A stretch of 64,000 bases of DNA from Linum tenue. Lineage: Eukaryota > Streptophyta > Magnoliopsida > Malpighiales > Linaceae. The notes below the pieces were generated by a model, which saw nothing but the letters and a program-made list of their open reading frames with translations, did no database searches and was not told where the DNA came from. Position 1 is the first letter of the stretch. Each line of letters starts with the position of its first letter. Positions 1 through 10,524 of this stretch are shown here, piece by piece. The translations under genes and the position numbers were made by a program. Location: assembly GCA_946122785.1 (NCBI GenBank), contig CAMGYJ010000002.1, forward strand, positions 21,178,492 to 21,242,491, in the 5' to 3' direction.

Positions 1-2
1 GC

Positions 3-3000
3 CTACCCATGCGCTCGGCGATGGACTACACCACGCCGCCGCGCCCCAAACCAAGAGCGACGTTCGATGCACCGTACCTACCAAGGCCTCGGCATCCGAC
101 CGTAGCCGAAGGCGCCACACAACCCCCTGCGGCGAATGCCAATCCACGACAGCGACCACCGGGTTCAAAACGCATTCCCTATGAGGAGATGCACCGTCGT
201 CGACAGTTGGGGCTATGTTTTAATTGTGATTCACCATACTCTGCAACCCATCGCTGCCAAGGCGGCAAGATATGGATGATGTGGGGAGAAGACGACGATG
301 ACGATGTTGACGAAGCTGAAGTCTCCTTTCACGCGATGACGGGTTGGGCCAACGGTCGTACACTCCGGGTCTGGGCCGACGTGGGAGGTACCCGACTCAT
401 GGTACTAATTGATTGTGGATCAACCCACAATTTCATAAGTACAAGCGCAGCTGAAAAACTCCGGCTTCCCGTCACCTCTATTCCAAATCTACAAGTAAAA
501 ATAGCTGATGGTAGCCCGTTAGAATGTCTCGGCAAGGTCGATGACGTCCCGCTTTCCATCCAAGGCTCCAATTTTTCGGTAACCCTTCACACAATTCCAC
601 TTTCAGGGTTTGATGTTGTTCTTGGAGTCCAGTGGCTAGCTACTTTGGGTACAATTCAAAGTAATTGGAATACTTTGGAAATGGAGTTTTTTTGGGAAGG
701 ACAATTGAAGCGTGTCCATGGCATCAAACGCAAGCCTCCAGTGGCGGCCAGCCTTAAAAGTTCGCTCAAAGATGAACCTCAGCTCATGGCCATTTGCATC
801 CCTCCCAACTCCATCGATCCCTTGCGGCAGGTTCCCCAGGAACTCCACGCCCTTATTCGAGAATTTGGGGATCTTTTTGAAGAACCACAAAAGCTGCCAC
901 CACAACGAACCATCGACCATAAGATTTCACTGAAATGTGATGCTGAAGCTGTCGATGTTCGGCCGTATCGCTATGCCCATTTTCAAAAGACAGAGATAGA
1001 GGCACAAGTGAATCAAATGCTTACGGCGGGCCTCATTCGGCCGAGCACGAGCCCCTTTTCCTCTCCGGTACTTCTCGTAAAGAAAAAGGACGGCACCTGG
1101 CGCTTTTGTACCGACTACAGAGCATTGAATCATGTCACAGTCAAAGATCGTTTTCCCATACCGACGGTCGATGATATGTTGGACGAACTCCATGGCGCGG
1201 CTTATTTCACCAAACTCGACCTTCGCGCCGGCTATCATCAAATCCGAATGCATGCCGCCGACATTCCCAAAACAGCTTTCAGAACTCACAACGGCCACTA
1301 CGAATATCTGGTAATGCCCTTTGGCTTGTGCAATGCGCCCTCGACTTTTCAGGCTATCATGAATGAGATATTTGGGCCATTGCTTCGACAGTCTGTGCTG
1401 GTTTTTTTCGACGATATATTGATTTACAGCAGAGACAAGGAGGAGCATCTTAAACATGTTCGGCAGGTCTTCCACATCCTCCGCCATCACCAATTCTTTG
1501 TCAAGTTTAGCAAATGTGCTTTCGGCATGACAGAGATCGAATATTTGGGCCATTTCATCACTGCTGCCGGGGTTAAGGTGGATCCTCGCAAGATCGCCGC
1601 AATGCTCGAGTGGCCGACACCCACAACCATCACCGAGCTCCGCGGATTCTTGGGTCTTACGGGCTATTACCGTAAATTCGTCTGCCGCTATGGACTCATT
1701 GCCAAGCCTCTGACCAATCTTCTCAAAAAGGGTCAGTTTGAATGGACAGCCGATGCCGACGCCGCTTTCCAGGCCTTGAAGCAAGCTATGACTACCACGC
1801 CGGTCTTGGCCTTACCCGACTTCAGCCAACCATTCGTGGTGGAAACAGATGCCTCTGGTTCGGGAATTGGAGCTGTTCTTATGCAGCATGACCGGCCGAT
1901 CTCTTTTCTCAGTCGTGCCCTTGGAAAAGCCAAAGAAAGCCTCTCCACCTATGCCAAGGAGATGCTCGCCGTCGTTACGGCGGTCCAAGCTTGGCGGCCA
2001 TATCTCTTGGGCCGTAAGTTTACGATCCGCACGGACCAGAAGAGTCTCAAACACCTTTTGGACCAGCGCATCACTACTCCCGAACAACAGCGTTGGATCT
2101 CTAAGTTATTGGGCTACGATTATGATATTGTTTACAAACCGGGCCCGGAAAACCAAGCTGCAGATGCGCTCAGCCGCCGCCGCCACTCTACTTCTGTTTT
2201 CGCGGTTTCCATGCCCTACACGACTCTCTGGGACTCCATTAAAGAGACGGCTGCCTCCCACCCATATATGATTAAAGGGCGCCGTCAAGCTTCATCTTCC
2301 ACGCCCGGGCCTTTTGTCATTCGCGACGGCATGCTGCATCGGCGTGGCAAAATTGTGATCCCTCCCAATTCTCACCACGTAAGTCAGCTACTCCATGAGT
2401 TCCATGCTACTCCCATGGCTGGTCACTCGGGCGTCACCCGTACTTATAAGCGACTGGCGACTCATTTTTATTGGCCTTCCATGCTTGAGGATGTCAAGCG
2501 TTATGTTCAGGCTTGCGATGTATGCCAACGTGCAAAATCGCAATCTCTTGCTCCGGCCGGACTCCTCCAACCACTGCCGATTCCAACTCAGGTCTGGCAG
2601 GACATTTCGATGGACTTCATCGATGGTTTGCCCTCCTCTGGTGGCAAGACTGTTCTCCTTGTTGTCGTCGATCGCTTGACGAAATCAGCGCACTTCCTTC
2701 CGCTGTCTCATCCGTATACGGCTCGCTCTGTCGCCGATGCGTTCTTGAACGACATCCTTCGACTCCACGGGCTGCCCCGCTCTATCGTTAGCGATCGTGA
2801 TCCTACGTTCACCAGCAGTTTCTGGCGTGAGATCTTCCGCCTCTCGGGAACCCAACTCCAAATGTCCTCCTCCTACCACCCACAAACGGACGGCCAAACA
2901 GAGGTCGTCAATCGTTGTGTTGAACAATATCTTCGCTGCTTCACCAATCAACATCCTCGTCGCTGGCTGCTGTACCTTCCCTGGGCCGAATTTTGGTATA

Positions 3001-3767
3001 ACTCCACTTTTCACAGTTCGGCAGGTATGGCCCCATTCCAGGCTTTGTATGGTCGTGTCCCTCCGTCCATTCCTTTTTACCGACCCGGCTCCACCTCCGT
3101 CCATGAAGTGGACCAACTCCTCCTTGATCGCAATACCATCCTCGACGACCTCCACACCAACTTGTCTGCTGCCCAGAACCGAATGAAGCAACACGCCGAT
3201 TCAGGTCGTCGCGACTTGGTTTTTCAGGTTGGAGATTCCGTCTATCTAAAGCTCCACCCTTACCGCCAGCATTCAGTGTTTCGGCGGGCTTCTCAGAAGC
3301 TTGCTTGTCGCTACTTTGGGCCATACATGGTTACGGAACGCATTGGCCAAGTGGCCTACCGTCTCGCCCTTCCCCCAGGCAGTCGCGTCCACCCCGTATT
3401 CCATGTTTCACTGCTACGTCCATGCCACTCTCCTGCTCCAGCTCTCTCCACCGCCATTCCACCCATTGATGATGATGGGGTTCTGTTCTTGCTGCCTCAA
3501 GCCATCTTGGAAACTCGCTGGACCCGTTGTGGTCACCGGCTCGTCAAGGAGTTGCTCGTCAAGTGGCAGCAACTACCAGCCGATGAAGCTACATGGGAGC
3601 TTGCTTCTGTCTTCCACGAACGCTACTCTCAGCTCGGCCTCGAGGACGAGTCCGTTCTTCCACCGGCGGGTAATGATGGAATGACAACTGCACCAGCATC
3701 ATCAATTGTTGGGCCTAGACGATCAGGCCGTGCTCGCCAGGCCAACCGCCGCTTTGCCAATGCTTAG
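3..3767 (+). CDS. Chromovirus gag-pol polyprotein (Ty3/Gypsy), 5' end cut by window
   Basis: One uninterrupted frame encodes the end of gag and all of pol; it is already open at the window edge, so the ATG at position 9 is probably internal. Order, numbered from that ATG: nucleocapsid knuckle with Cys/His at residues 70-83 (CFNCDSPYSATHRC), aspartic protease near 135 (LIDCGSTHNF), reverse transcriptase 330-500 with FFDDILIYS at about 466, RNase H near 611 (VETDASGSGIG), integrase zinc domain 797-840 (H..H..C..C), integrase DDE core with motifs DFIDGLP, VSDRDPTF and HPQTDGQTE, and a C-terminal chromodomain at roughly 1160-1215. The chromodomain marks it as a chromovirus; these use it to target chromatin. 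No stop or frameshift is visible in 3.7 kb, so this is a young copy. The RT box is FFDD rather than the usual YVDD. Confidence 0.95.
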   Translation, partial: LPMRSAMDYTTPPRPKPRATFDAPYLPRPRHPTVAEGATQPPAANANPRQRPPGSKRIPYEEMHRRRQLGLCFNCDSPYSATHRCQGGKIWMMWGEDDDDDVDEAEVSFHAMTGWANGRTLRVWADVGGTRLMVLIDCGSTHNFISTSAAEKLRLPVTSIPNLQVKIADGSPLECLGKVDDVPLSIQGSNFSVTLHTIPLSGFDVVLGVQWLATLGTIQSNWNTLEMEFFWEGQLKRVHGIKRKPPVAASLKSSLKDEPQLMAICIPPNSIDPLRQVPQELHALIREFGDLFEEPQKLPPQRTIDHKISLKCDAEAVDVRPYRYAHFQKTEIEAQVNQMLTAGLIRPSTSPFSSPVLLVKKKDGTWRFCTDYRALNHVTVKDRFPIPTVDDMLDELHGAAYFTKLDLRAGYHQIRMHAADIPKTAFRTHNGHYEYLVMPFGLCNAPSTFQAIMNEIFGPLLRQSVLVFFDDILIYSRDKEEHLKHVRQVFHILRHHQFFVKFSKCAFGMTEIEYLGHFITAAGVKVDPRKIAAMLEWPTPTTITELRGFLGLTGYYRKFVCRYGLIAKPLTNLLKKGQFEWTADADAAFQALKQAMTTTPVLALPDFSQPFVVETDASGSGIGAVLMQHDRPISFLSRALGKAKESLSTYAKEMLAVVTAVQAWRPYLLGRKFTIRTDQKSLKHLLDQRITTPEQQRWISKLLGYDYDIVYKPGPENQAADALSRRRHSTSVFAVSMPYTTLWDSIKETAASHPYMIKGRRQASSSTPGPFVIRDGMLHRRGKIVIPPNSHHVSQLLHEFHATPMAGHSGVTRTYKRLATHFYWPSMLEDVKRYVQACDVCQRAKSQSLAPAGLLQPLPIPTQVWQDISMDFIDGLPSSGGKTVLLVVVDRLTKSAHFLPLSHPYTARSVADAFLNDILRLHGLPRSIVSDRDPTFTSSFWREIFRLSGTQLQMSSSYHPQTDGQTEVVNRCVEQYLRCFTNQHPRRWLLYLPWAEFWYNSTFHSSAGMAPFQALYGRVPPSIPFYRPGSTSVHEVDQLLLDRNTILDDLHTNLSAAQNRMKQHADSGRRDLVFQVGDSVYLKLHPYRQHSVFRRASQKLACRYFGPYMVTERIGQVAYRLALPPGSRVHPVFHVSLLRPCHSPAPALSTAIPPIDDDGVLFLLPQAILETRWTRCGHRLVKELLVKWQQLPADEATWELASVFHERYSQLGLEDESVLPPAGNDGMTTAPASSIVGPRRSGRARQANRRFANA

Positions 3768-4129
3768 TCAATAAAGCACGAGTAGTTCAGTTCCAGTAGC
3801 TTGCCAGAGACATTAGTTGGTTTATTGTTTTCATTGTTGGTTTAATTGTTAGTGTTGAATTGGTCGTAGTAGCTGTTAGCAGAATAAGCAACTCTCCACC
3901 TTAAGTGGGATGTGCAGTTAGGAGTTCAGCATTTGTTGCTGTTTTGTAGGTAGTTGTTATTTCTTTGTTAGTCCCGTTTGATGGCCTTTATAGGCTGGGA
4001 ACAATGAGAATAAGGCAAGCAGATTTAGCAAAGTAAAACCCTGGTAATCTCTCGCCAAGAAAAGAGTGAACTGGCTCGATCCCGCCAAGAAAGCGGATCC
4101 ATTCATTCATATAATTTCAGGCCTTATCA
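3768..4129 (+). repeat. 3' LTR region of the chromovirus (start approximate)
   Basis: Between the chromovirus stop codon and the point where the host element's pol frame resumes lie about 360 bases with a TATA-like CCTTTATAGG at about 3985-3994. The sequence ends ..TTATCA at 4129, and pol of the surrounding element continues at 4130 (GCCCTGCCC). The LTR start cannot be fixed without the 5' LTR, which lies outside the window. It may overlap the end of the ORF, as in several chromoviruses. Confidence 0.6.
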
Positions 4130-5998
4130 GCCCTGCCCCTAACTAAGCTTCTAGAGAAGGATGCCCCCTTCCAGTTCACTGATGCTTGCACAGCGGCGTT
4201 CACCACCTTGAAGGAGAAGCTCACCCAAGCTCCTATCATGGTGGTTCCTGACTGGTCCCTACCATTTGAGCTGATGTGCGACGCCAGTGACTTTGCTGTT
4301 GGAGCTGTCTTGGGGCAGAGGCGAGATCAACACTTCCGACCTATCTACTACGCCTCGAAGACTCTGAATGATGCCCAGGAGAACTACACCACCACAGAGA
4401 AGGAGCTGCTTGCGGTGGTGTTCGCCTTTGATAAGTTTCACCCCTATCTGGTCTTGTCCCGTGTGACCGTGTACACAGATCACTCCGCGATTAGATACTT
4501 GATGAGCAAGGCCGATGCCAAGCCTCGGCTCATACGATGGATCTTACTGCTGGAGGAGTTCGATATTGAGATCCGGGACAAGAAGGGAGCAGAAAATGTA
4601 GCAGCTGATCACCTCTCCCGGTTGGACGCACCTCCCGCGGACAACCTCGTGGAGGAGATTGATGACTCCTTCCCAGATGAGAGGTTGATGATGATGTGCT
4701 TGGTGGAGAGTGTCACCCCCTGGTACTCTGATTTTGCGAACTATTTGGTGGGCCAGCAGCTGCCCAAGGGGATGGCAACTCACGCCAAGAGGAAGTTTTT
4801 CTCCGATCTGAAGTACTACTTCTGGGATGACCCACATCTCTTTCGGATCGGAGCCGACGGGATCATCCGTCGTTGTGTTATGGAGAGTGAGATGGAGGGC
4901 ATTCTATCTCACTGTCATGAGGGACCTACTGGCGGTCATCACGGAGGAAACCGCACGACGAGGAAGGTGCTCCAGTCGGGCTTTTACTGGCCCACGCTCT
5001 TCAAGGATGCAGACGCCTTCGCACGCAGGTGCGACCGCTGCCAGAGGTCAGGTAACATCTCTGCCCGTGATGAGATGCCCCAGAATGTGTTTATAACTTG
5101 TGAGATCTTTGATGTCTAGGGTATCGATTTCATGGGCCCCTTCCCTCCATCTTTTGGTAACACCTATATTCTGGTTGCTGTTGACTACGTCTCTAGGTGG
5201 GCTGAGGCGCAAGCTTTGCCCACCAATGATGCTAGACGTGTTTGTGGTTTTTTGAAGCAGCTCTTCTCCCGGTTCGGGACACCTAGAGCCATCATAAGCG
5301 ATAGAGGCACCCATTTTCAGGGCCAATTTGATAAACTACTGTCTCGCTATGGTGTGACTCACAAGGTGTCCGTGGCCTATCATCCCCAGACCAGTGGCCA
5401 GGCCGAACTGACGAACCGGGAGCTCAAGCGGATCCTGGAGAAAACGGTGGATCAGTCCCGAAAAGATTGGTCCACCAAGCTCGATGATGCTCTATGGGCG
5501 TATCGCACTGCCTACAAGACACCCATTGGTACTTCACCGTACCGGCTTGTCTATGGAAAGGCTTGCCATTTGCCCGTGGAGCTAGAGCATAAGGCCTTCT
5601 GGGCCCTTAAGCTGCTCAACTTGGATGTTCGTGTTGCAGGTACTGAGCGTAAAATGCAGATGTTGGAGCTGGAAGAGTGGCGTTACCACGCCTATGAGAA
5701 CACCAAGCTGTACAAGGAGCGCACTAAGCGCCTACACGATGCACGGTTGAGGGCTCCGAAAGAGTTCCAGGTTGGTGATCGAGTTCTCCTTTACAACTCT
5801 CGCCTGAAGCTCTTTCCCGGAAAACTCCGCTCCCGGTGGTCTGGACCGTTCACGGTCACACAGGTGTTCCCGTATGGCACAATCAAAATTGCCAACCCGC
5901 AAACTGAGCCGTTTAAAGTGAATGGCCATCGTCTCAAGCTCTACCTGGGAGACGAGATCGAACGTGCGGAGTTGGTAGTGGAACTCGCGGACCCTTAG
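4130..5998 (+). pseudogene. Athila-type pol fragment: end of RT, RNase H, integrase
   Basis: The frame (codons at 4130, 4133...) resumes in the RT/RNase H connection ([14 protein letters not shown]) and carries RNase H ([14 protein letters not shown], near 4278), the integrase zinc-binding H..H..C..C region (4905-5045), the DDE core ([29 protein letters not shown]) and a C-terminal GPF-type domain ending in [11 protein letters not shown] single in-frame TAG at 5117-5119 replaces the Trp expected before GIDFMGPF, just ahead of the first catalytic Asp; otherwise the frame is open to 5998. The upstream part is displaced by element 1 and lies beyond the window. The integrase style and the downstream hairpin match Athila lineages. 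It is one point mutation plus one insertion from coding. Confidence 0.92.
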
Positions 5999-7355
5999 TT
6001 CCGCCATGGGCGTCCAGCTAAAAGACGGTAAAGAAGCGCTTGTGGGGAGGCAACCCCACCGAGGTTTGCATTCTCTTACCCTTTCTCCTTTGATTTTGTG
6101 TGTTTTTGAGTCTTGAGACGTTGATCCAGAGTTACGTGTCGTTTTTGAGTGAAAACAGGTTGATTTCGGGACCCCAGCAAGTCGCACGGCCAGAACCTAG
6201 ACTTGCACGGCCGTGCGCCTAGCCTGGCCTGGCCGTGCGAGCTCTCGGCCAGGAGTGCACGGCCAAAAGTGCACATTGCACGGCCGTGCGCTCGTCCTGG
6301 CCTGGCCGTGCGCCTTGCACGGGCATTGCATGGCCTTGCACGGCCGTGCGCTGTGCCTGGCCTGGCCGTGCGTGCTCTCGGCAGTTGTTGCACGGCCAAA
6401 AGCGCCTAGTGCACGGCCGTGCGCCTCGCCTCGGCCAGGCCGTGTCGGCCTGCACGGGCAAAACCCGATTGTGCACGGCCGTGCGCCTCTGCCCGTGCAG
6501 CCGAGGCACGGGCTATATAAATGGCCGTGCACGGCCATAGTGGTCAGAAACCCAAATTTTCTCGCCGGAATCCTCTCCCCCTCGCCGGAAAACCGCGCCA
6601 AACCTACCCTATTTCGATTTTTCCGGCCACTTTGGGTACTTTTTTCACCAAACCAACACCAAACCCACTCTTTCTACACCCAAAGCGGCCTATCCCCCGA
6701 GGTTGAGCGAGTTTGGGCGACATTTTTGTCGCCGGAGGCGATTTCCGGCGAGACTCCGGCGAGGCTCCGACGAGCATTTCCGGCCAGATTTTCGGCATTT
6801 CGTCGATTCCCTTGTCTTCCCCTCATCATCCCCTACACCTCTACTTGAGTCTCCAGGTTTGATTTTGTCCCTAACTATGTTAATTGTGGAGAATTGAGTG
6901 TGTAGGGTGTATGTTAGAGAATCTTCTTGAATCCTGTGATTTGTGTGAAATTGATTGAGGGGAATGCATGGGATGTGATTGAATTATGTTGGGCAATGTC
7001 CCCTTTGCTTGTTTGAGCCCTTGTGTGCAAGAATTTGGCCAATTTCATGCTTAACTTAATAGTGCACACAAGGTGTTCGATGAAATGCCTGTTTTCCATG
7101 CCATGTTGTGGCCATCGGTTGGGGCCCTTAATGATGTAGTTTGTGGGTGTATTTGCTATGGATGTGAATCTTGAGTTTCCTACTTTCTTGTGAATGTGCA
7201 CCCCCACCCAGATTATGCTTGATTTATCGAGTTTTTGACCCCCGAACTATGGACGAAACCATGGTTCGGCTGCCTTCTGTTCTTAAGTGTGGGGGTGGGC
7301 TTGACCTTTTCTTTGGCTCTTTTGGTTCCACTTTGGGTTGTTGTTTTGCAGGGCA
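5999..7355 (+). promoter_or_regulatory. Pol-env gap of element 2: palindrome array, TATA box, splice acceptor
   Basis: This gap of about 1.36 kb holds no convincing gene. After the hairpin, 6186-6540 is a dense array of the 12-bp palindrome GCACGGCCGTGC and variants. A TATA box (TATATAAA, 6514-6521) lies within its right edge. A leader-like stretch follows (6540-7280), then a polypurine-like TTAAGTGTGGGGG (7283-7295), a T-rich tract and the acceptor TTTTGCAG ending at 7351, five bases before the env-position ATG. Open frames across the array (HGRAP-type repeats) are low-complexity by-products. Inference: the region drives or splices the downstream ORF. Confidence 0.65.
6042..6059 (+). other. 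Conserved post-pol hairpin GTGGGG-AGGCAA-CCCCAC (element 2)
   Basis: Perfect 6-bp stem with hexaloop AGGCAA, 43 bases after the pol stop. It is preceded by a conserved block with ATGGGCGTCCAGCTAAAAGA. The same structure occurs at 16161-16178, 27907-27924 (minus) and 34010-34027. The last copy has compensatory stem changes. Confidence 0.85.
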
Positions 7356-8687
7356 ATGGCACAACCTAATTTCCAGCACCCGTTCATCCGGGATCTCAGG
7401 AGGGGCTCCACCGGAGAGCGCTTCAAGAAGGTTGTGGAAACCCCGTTTGGCGCCCACCATTGCTGGTCCAAACGGGAATTTCGGCAACTGCACTGCTACG
7501 AGCAGCTTTCCGCCGTGCTCGCCAACACTGCATGGCGCCGTCGGTTCCAGATCTGCGAGACGGTCTACTACGAGCCGGTGTGGGAGTTCTACACCACTTT
7601 CAAGCACAACTCCACGACCCGATGCCATGACATTACAGCCGTCCAATTCAGGCTGGGCGGTGTTCCCCGGTCCTTGAGCTACCACGAGCTGGCAGAGGCT
7701 CTCGACCTCGACCTCGACGACGGTCGGGACTACGTCACCGAGGTTAATGAGCCACCGGAGGTGGACTTCAGGAGGCTGTACACCAGCCTGGCTCAGCCTG
7801 GCCAGACGCGTCCTTTCAAGTCTGGGAGGACGAAGGCATCTACCCTGCAGATCGAGTACCGACTTCTCCACCACCTGCTGGCGAAGTCTTACACTCCTGC
7901 ATCTGACAGCGCCGGCGCCATCACAAAGAGGACCCTATACTTCCTCGATTCGATCCGCCAGCGCCGCCATCCTCTCCACCTGGGTTCGGTGGTGGCCACG
8001 ACATTCGGGAAGACGGCCACAGAGCTGAAGAGCCTCCACTGCGCCCCCCTCATCACCCGCCTGGTTACCTTCTTCGGCCTCTCACTGCAGGGGTGCACCA
8101 AGGAGGGGGAGACCCCCATCTTGGGCAGCGCGACAATCAGGAAGATGCTGCTGTTGCGGGAGAGGAACGGTGTTCAGTGGGTCGCGGGATTTCCGGAGCC
8201 TCCTATCCCCGCGGAGCCCGAGGAGGAGGCCGCCGATGAGGTGGACCCCGAGGAGGTGGATGCTGCTGCTGATGCTGCTGATGCTCCCCCACAGACTGAC
8301 TTCCATTTTGGGGGTAGCAGCTCCACTTTCCAGGGCCACGACTACTTCACCCAGCAGTTCGAGCAGCTGAGGATCCAGAACCAGCTGCTCCTCGACCAGC
8401 AGATGCAGTTCCAGCAGCAGTACGCGGCCGATCAGGCCGAGTGCCGGCACAGGCTGGACACGATCCAGACTCAGCAGGGCGTGACTCTCGCCCATATCGA
8501 GCGGGAGAAGCGCCGTTCTCGGCGCATGCAGGAGGTTCAGCAGCACCTGCTTCAGCTGATTCCGGGCGATCCACCTGTCTGGAGGACTCCCTGGGATGAC
8601 TCTCCTCCACATGACGGTGCGGCTGGCGCTGCTGGTGATGATGCATTCATGGATGACATCGATCTCGATGATCTTGGCGACGAGTAG
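7356..8687 (+). CDS. Athila env-position ORF (ATHILA ORF-1-like protein)
   Basis: Intact 443-residue ORF. The ATG at 7356 is preferred over the upstream in-frame TTG because a consensus splice acceptor ends at 7351. The N-terminal half (LGGVPRSLSYHELAEALDL, TLYFLDSIRQRRHPLHLGS) has the character of the plant-retrotransposon ORF-1 family found downstream of pol in Athila elements. The middle (residues about 275-310) is acidic and Ala-rich. Residues about 325-410 are Gln-rich and likely coiled coil (QQMQFQQQYAADQAECRHR). The tail is acidic (DDIDLDDLGDE). I see no signal peptide or clear transmembrane helix, so a membrane envelope role is not supported. Homologous broken copies lie at 22090-22210 and 26517-27285 on the minus strand. 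Confidence 0.85.
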   Translation: MAQPNFQHPFIRDLRRGSTGERFKKVVETPFGAHHCWSKREFRQLHCYEQLSAVLANTAWRRRFQICETVYYEPVWEFYTTFKHNSTTRCHDITAVQFRLGGVPRSLSYHELAEALDLDLDDGRDYVTEVNEPPEVDFRRLYTSLAQPGQTRPFKSGRTKASTLQIEYRLLHHLLAKSYTPASDSAGAITKRTLYFLDSIRQRRHPLHLGSVVATTFGKTATELKSLHCAPLITRLVTFFGLSLQGCTKEGETPILGSATIRKMLLLRERNGVQWVAGFPEPPIPAEPEEEAADEVDPEEVDAAADAADAPPQTDFHFGGSSSTFQGHDYFTQQFEQLRIQNQLLLDQQMQFQQQYAADQAECRHRLDTIQTQQGVTLAHIEREKRRSRRMQEVQQHLLQLIPGDPPVWRTPWDDSPPHDGAAGAAGDDAFMDDIDLDDLGDE

Positions 8688-10524
8688 GCTGTACTCGTTG
8701 CCCGTCTCAGTGTGTCTGTTTTGATTTTCTTTTTAGACTTTTGTGTGTTTGCTCCATGTGTTAGGAGCTTGAACTTGGTGTCGTTTGTTTTGTTTTTGGT
8801 TTTTCCTTTGTGGTTTGCTGTAGCCGTCTGGGCTAACACTTATCCCTAACGCCAGGGTGCTAGTGTTTCTGATGTTCGATTTGTGCAGCATTGTCCACTC
8901 CCCCGTTCGTTTCTCGCTGACTGGTCCACTTCCAGTCCCCCAGCAGTGTTCTTACGATTTGAGGGCAATGTCGTGCTTAAGTGTGGGGGGATGCTTTGTA
9001 TCGGTTGGAATATTTATGATGGTGCTTGGAGCCTAGTCCGCTGTCCGAATCTTACGATTTGAGGGCTCCAAGTACTGCTGTTTGATCATATTGGCACTGT
9101 GTTTTGATGGATGAATTGATTGGTTTTCGGATTAATGCATGACAACTTGTTTGCGACTAGGACAACCTATGATGAGGACTGAGAAGTGCAGTAGAACGAT
9201 GTAGGGGTTCAGTTTTTCAACTGTTTGTTTGCCAACTGTGACTTGATCTGACTTGATCTGATTACTTGTTCTTGACAGTCGTTTATGCATCTAGTTCAGG
9301 GTATCAGAATGTGAGATAGAGCATATAGGTGGCCATGTGAGATTTGAGCCTGCTCGTTTCTTTCTTGTGCGATAGATCCCTCTTCCATGATGTGTAGCAT
9401 TCACGTTGTCACTAGCTAAGATGATGGGGGCATAGGATTAGCCCACGCCCAAACAACTGACTGTCCTGATGTGTCATATCCCCTAGTCAGCCCCTTTGAG
9501 CCGTGTGTTATCCTTTCGTTTGGTTTATAATGAAAAAATCACCCTTGTTGCATCTTTTAGAAGGTTCCACAGAGTGGTTTTTACATATTCTCTGCTGTTT
9601 CTGCTAAAGTCTATGTGAGTGTTGGAGGTAGTGCTTAAAAGTTGGGCAGGTGTTTGAAATTTATGCAGAAGTGGTGGCTCTCTTAAGAAATGAAAAGAAA
9701 AATGAAAGAAAAACAAAGAAAAAAATTGAAAGCAAAAGAGAGCCACTACCAAAAATCTGAATAATGCCCAGTAAGCAGTGTTTCTTAGCAGTCTGGCTTG
9801 GAAATGCTGATGTTTATGCCTCCTTCGCTCTTGTGCTCTTAAGATATTGAGTAATGTAGAATAGCAGAAAGAAAATACCGGGTTGTTTGACTGTGATTGT
9901 GTGTTTGGAAAATGTGGAACCTTTTGCTATGAATGCTTCCACCACCTAAAAGGCCTTTTCCCCATGTCCAAGACCCTAACCAGTCATTTGAACCTGTGTC
10001 TAAGACCTCCTGATTAGTTAGTGGTGACACCCCATATGTGAACTCTAGCATTTAGAGGCTGCCATCATGGTGAAGAGATGATAGGGATTGAGAGAAACAG
10101 CATGCGCATCTTTCGCATCAAATTGTCCTGACCCCACTGGTCGAGAGTGAGTGATTCATTTTCATTTTCTATATGCTCTTGTAACCCGGTGAGGACCTAG
10201 ATTGCTCGGTCTCTATTCTGATGTCTTGAGTTGGATGCATGAGTTGACTGTTTTGAGTAAGTGGTTGAATCAAGTCTAGGTTGGCCAGTGAACAGAAGGG
10301 AGACTCTTCCTGTACTCGATTTGCTGCACTCGAATGTCCTTTGTGGTGGTTGTCCAGGTTGTTATTGAGGTTGTGCATGTATTGATGTTTGAAAACCAGT
10401 GCGATTCACGTGTTCTGTGCCTTTATGACTTGTCCCCAATGTTGGTTGATTGAAATATGTAAGCTTACCTAGTGTCTGACTTGGTTTGCTTGGGGACAAG
10501 CAAACGGTTAAGTGTGGGGGAGTT
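8688..10524 (+). other. Structured non-coding 3' region of element 2
   Basis: No ORF of note. Visible structures in order: polypurine-like TTAAGTGTGGGGGG (8977-8990); inverted repeat CTTGGAGCC (9025-9033) with GGCTCCAAG (9064-9072); inverted repeat GTGGCTCTCTT (9674-9684) with AAGAGAGCCAC (9736-9746) around an A/G-rich loop of about 50 bases; perfect hairpin GTTTGCTTG-GGGA-CAAGCAAAC (10484-10505); and the polypurine tract TTAAGTGTGGGGG (10508-10520) directly before the LTR. All recur in the other Athila relatives here. Confidence 0.75.

Larger units (their letters stand above)
1..4129 (+). mobile_element. Element 1: chromovirus nested in the pol gene of element 2
   Basis: Ty3/Gypsy chromovirus with an intact gag-pol frame and 3' LTR. 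Its right edge falls within the pol coding sequence of an Athila-type element, whose frame resumes at once. The 5' LTR, most of gag and the left target duplication lie outside the window. Confidence 0.85.

Noticed and set aside
927..1784. 285-codon minus-strand ORF inside the chromovirus pol
   Set aside because: Shadow frame of an intact, domain-complete plus-strand polyprotein.
6186..6540. Overlapping long ORFs on both strands across the palindrome array
   Set aside because: They are His/Gly/Arg/Ala/Pro repeats forced by the CACGGCCGTGC motif, read in all frames, with no domain; the array is non-coding.
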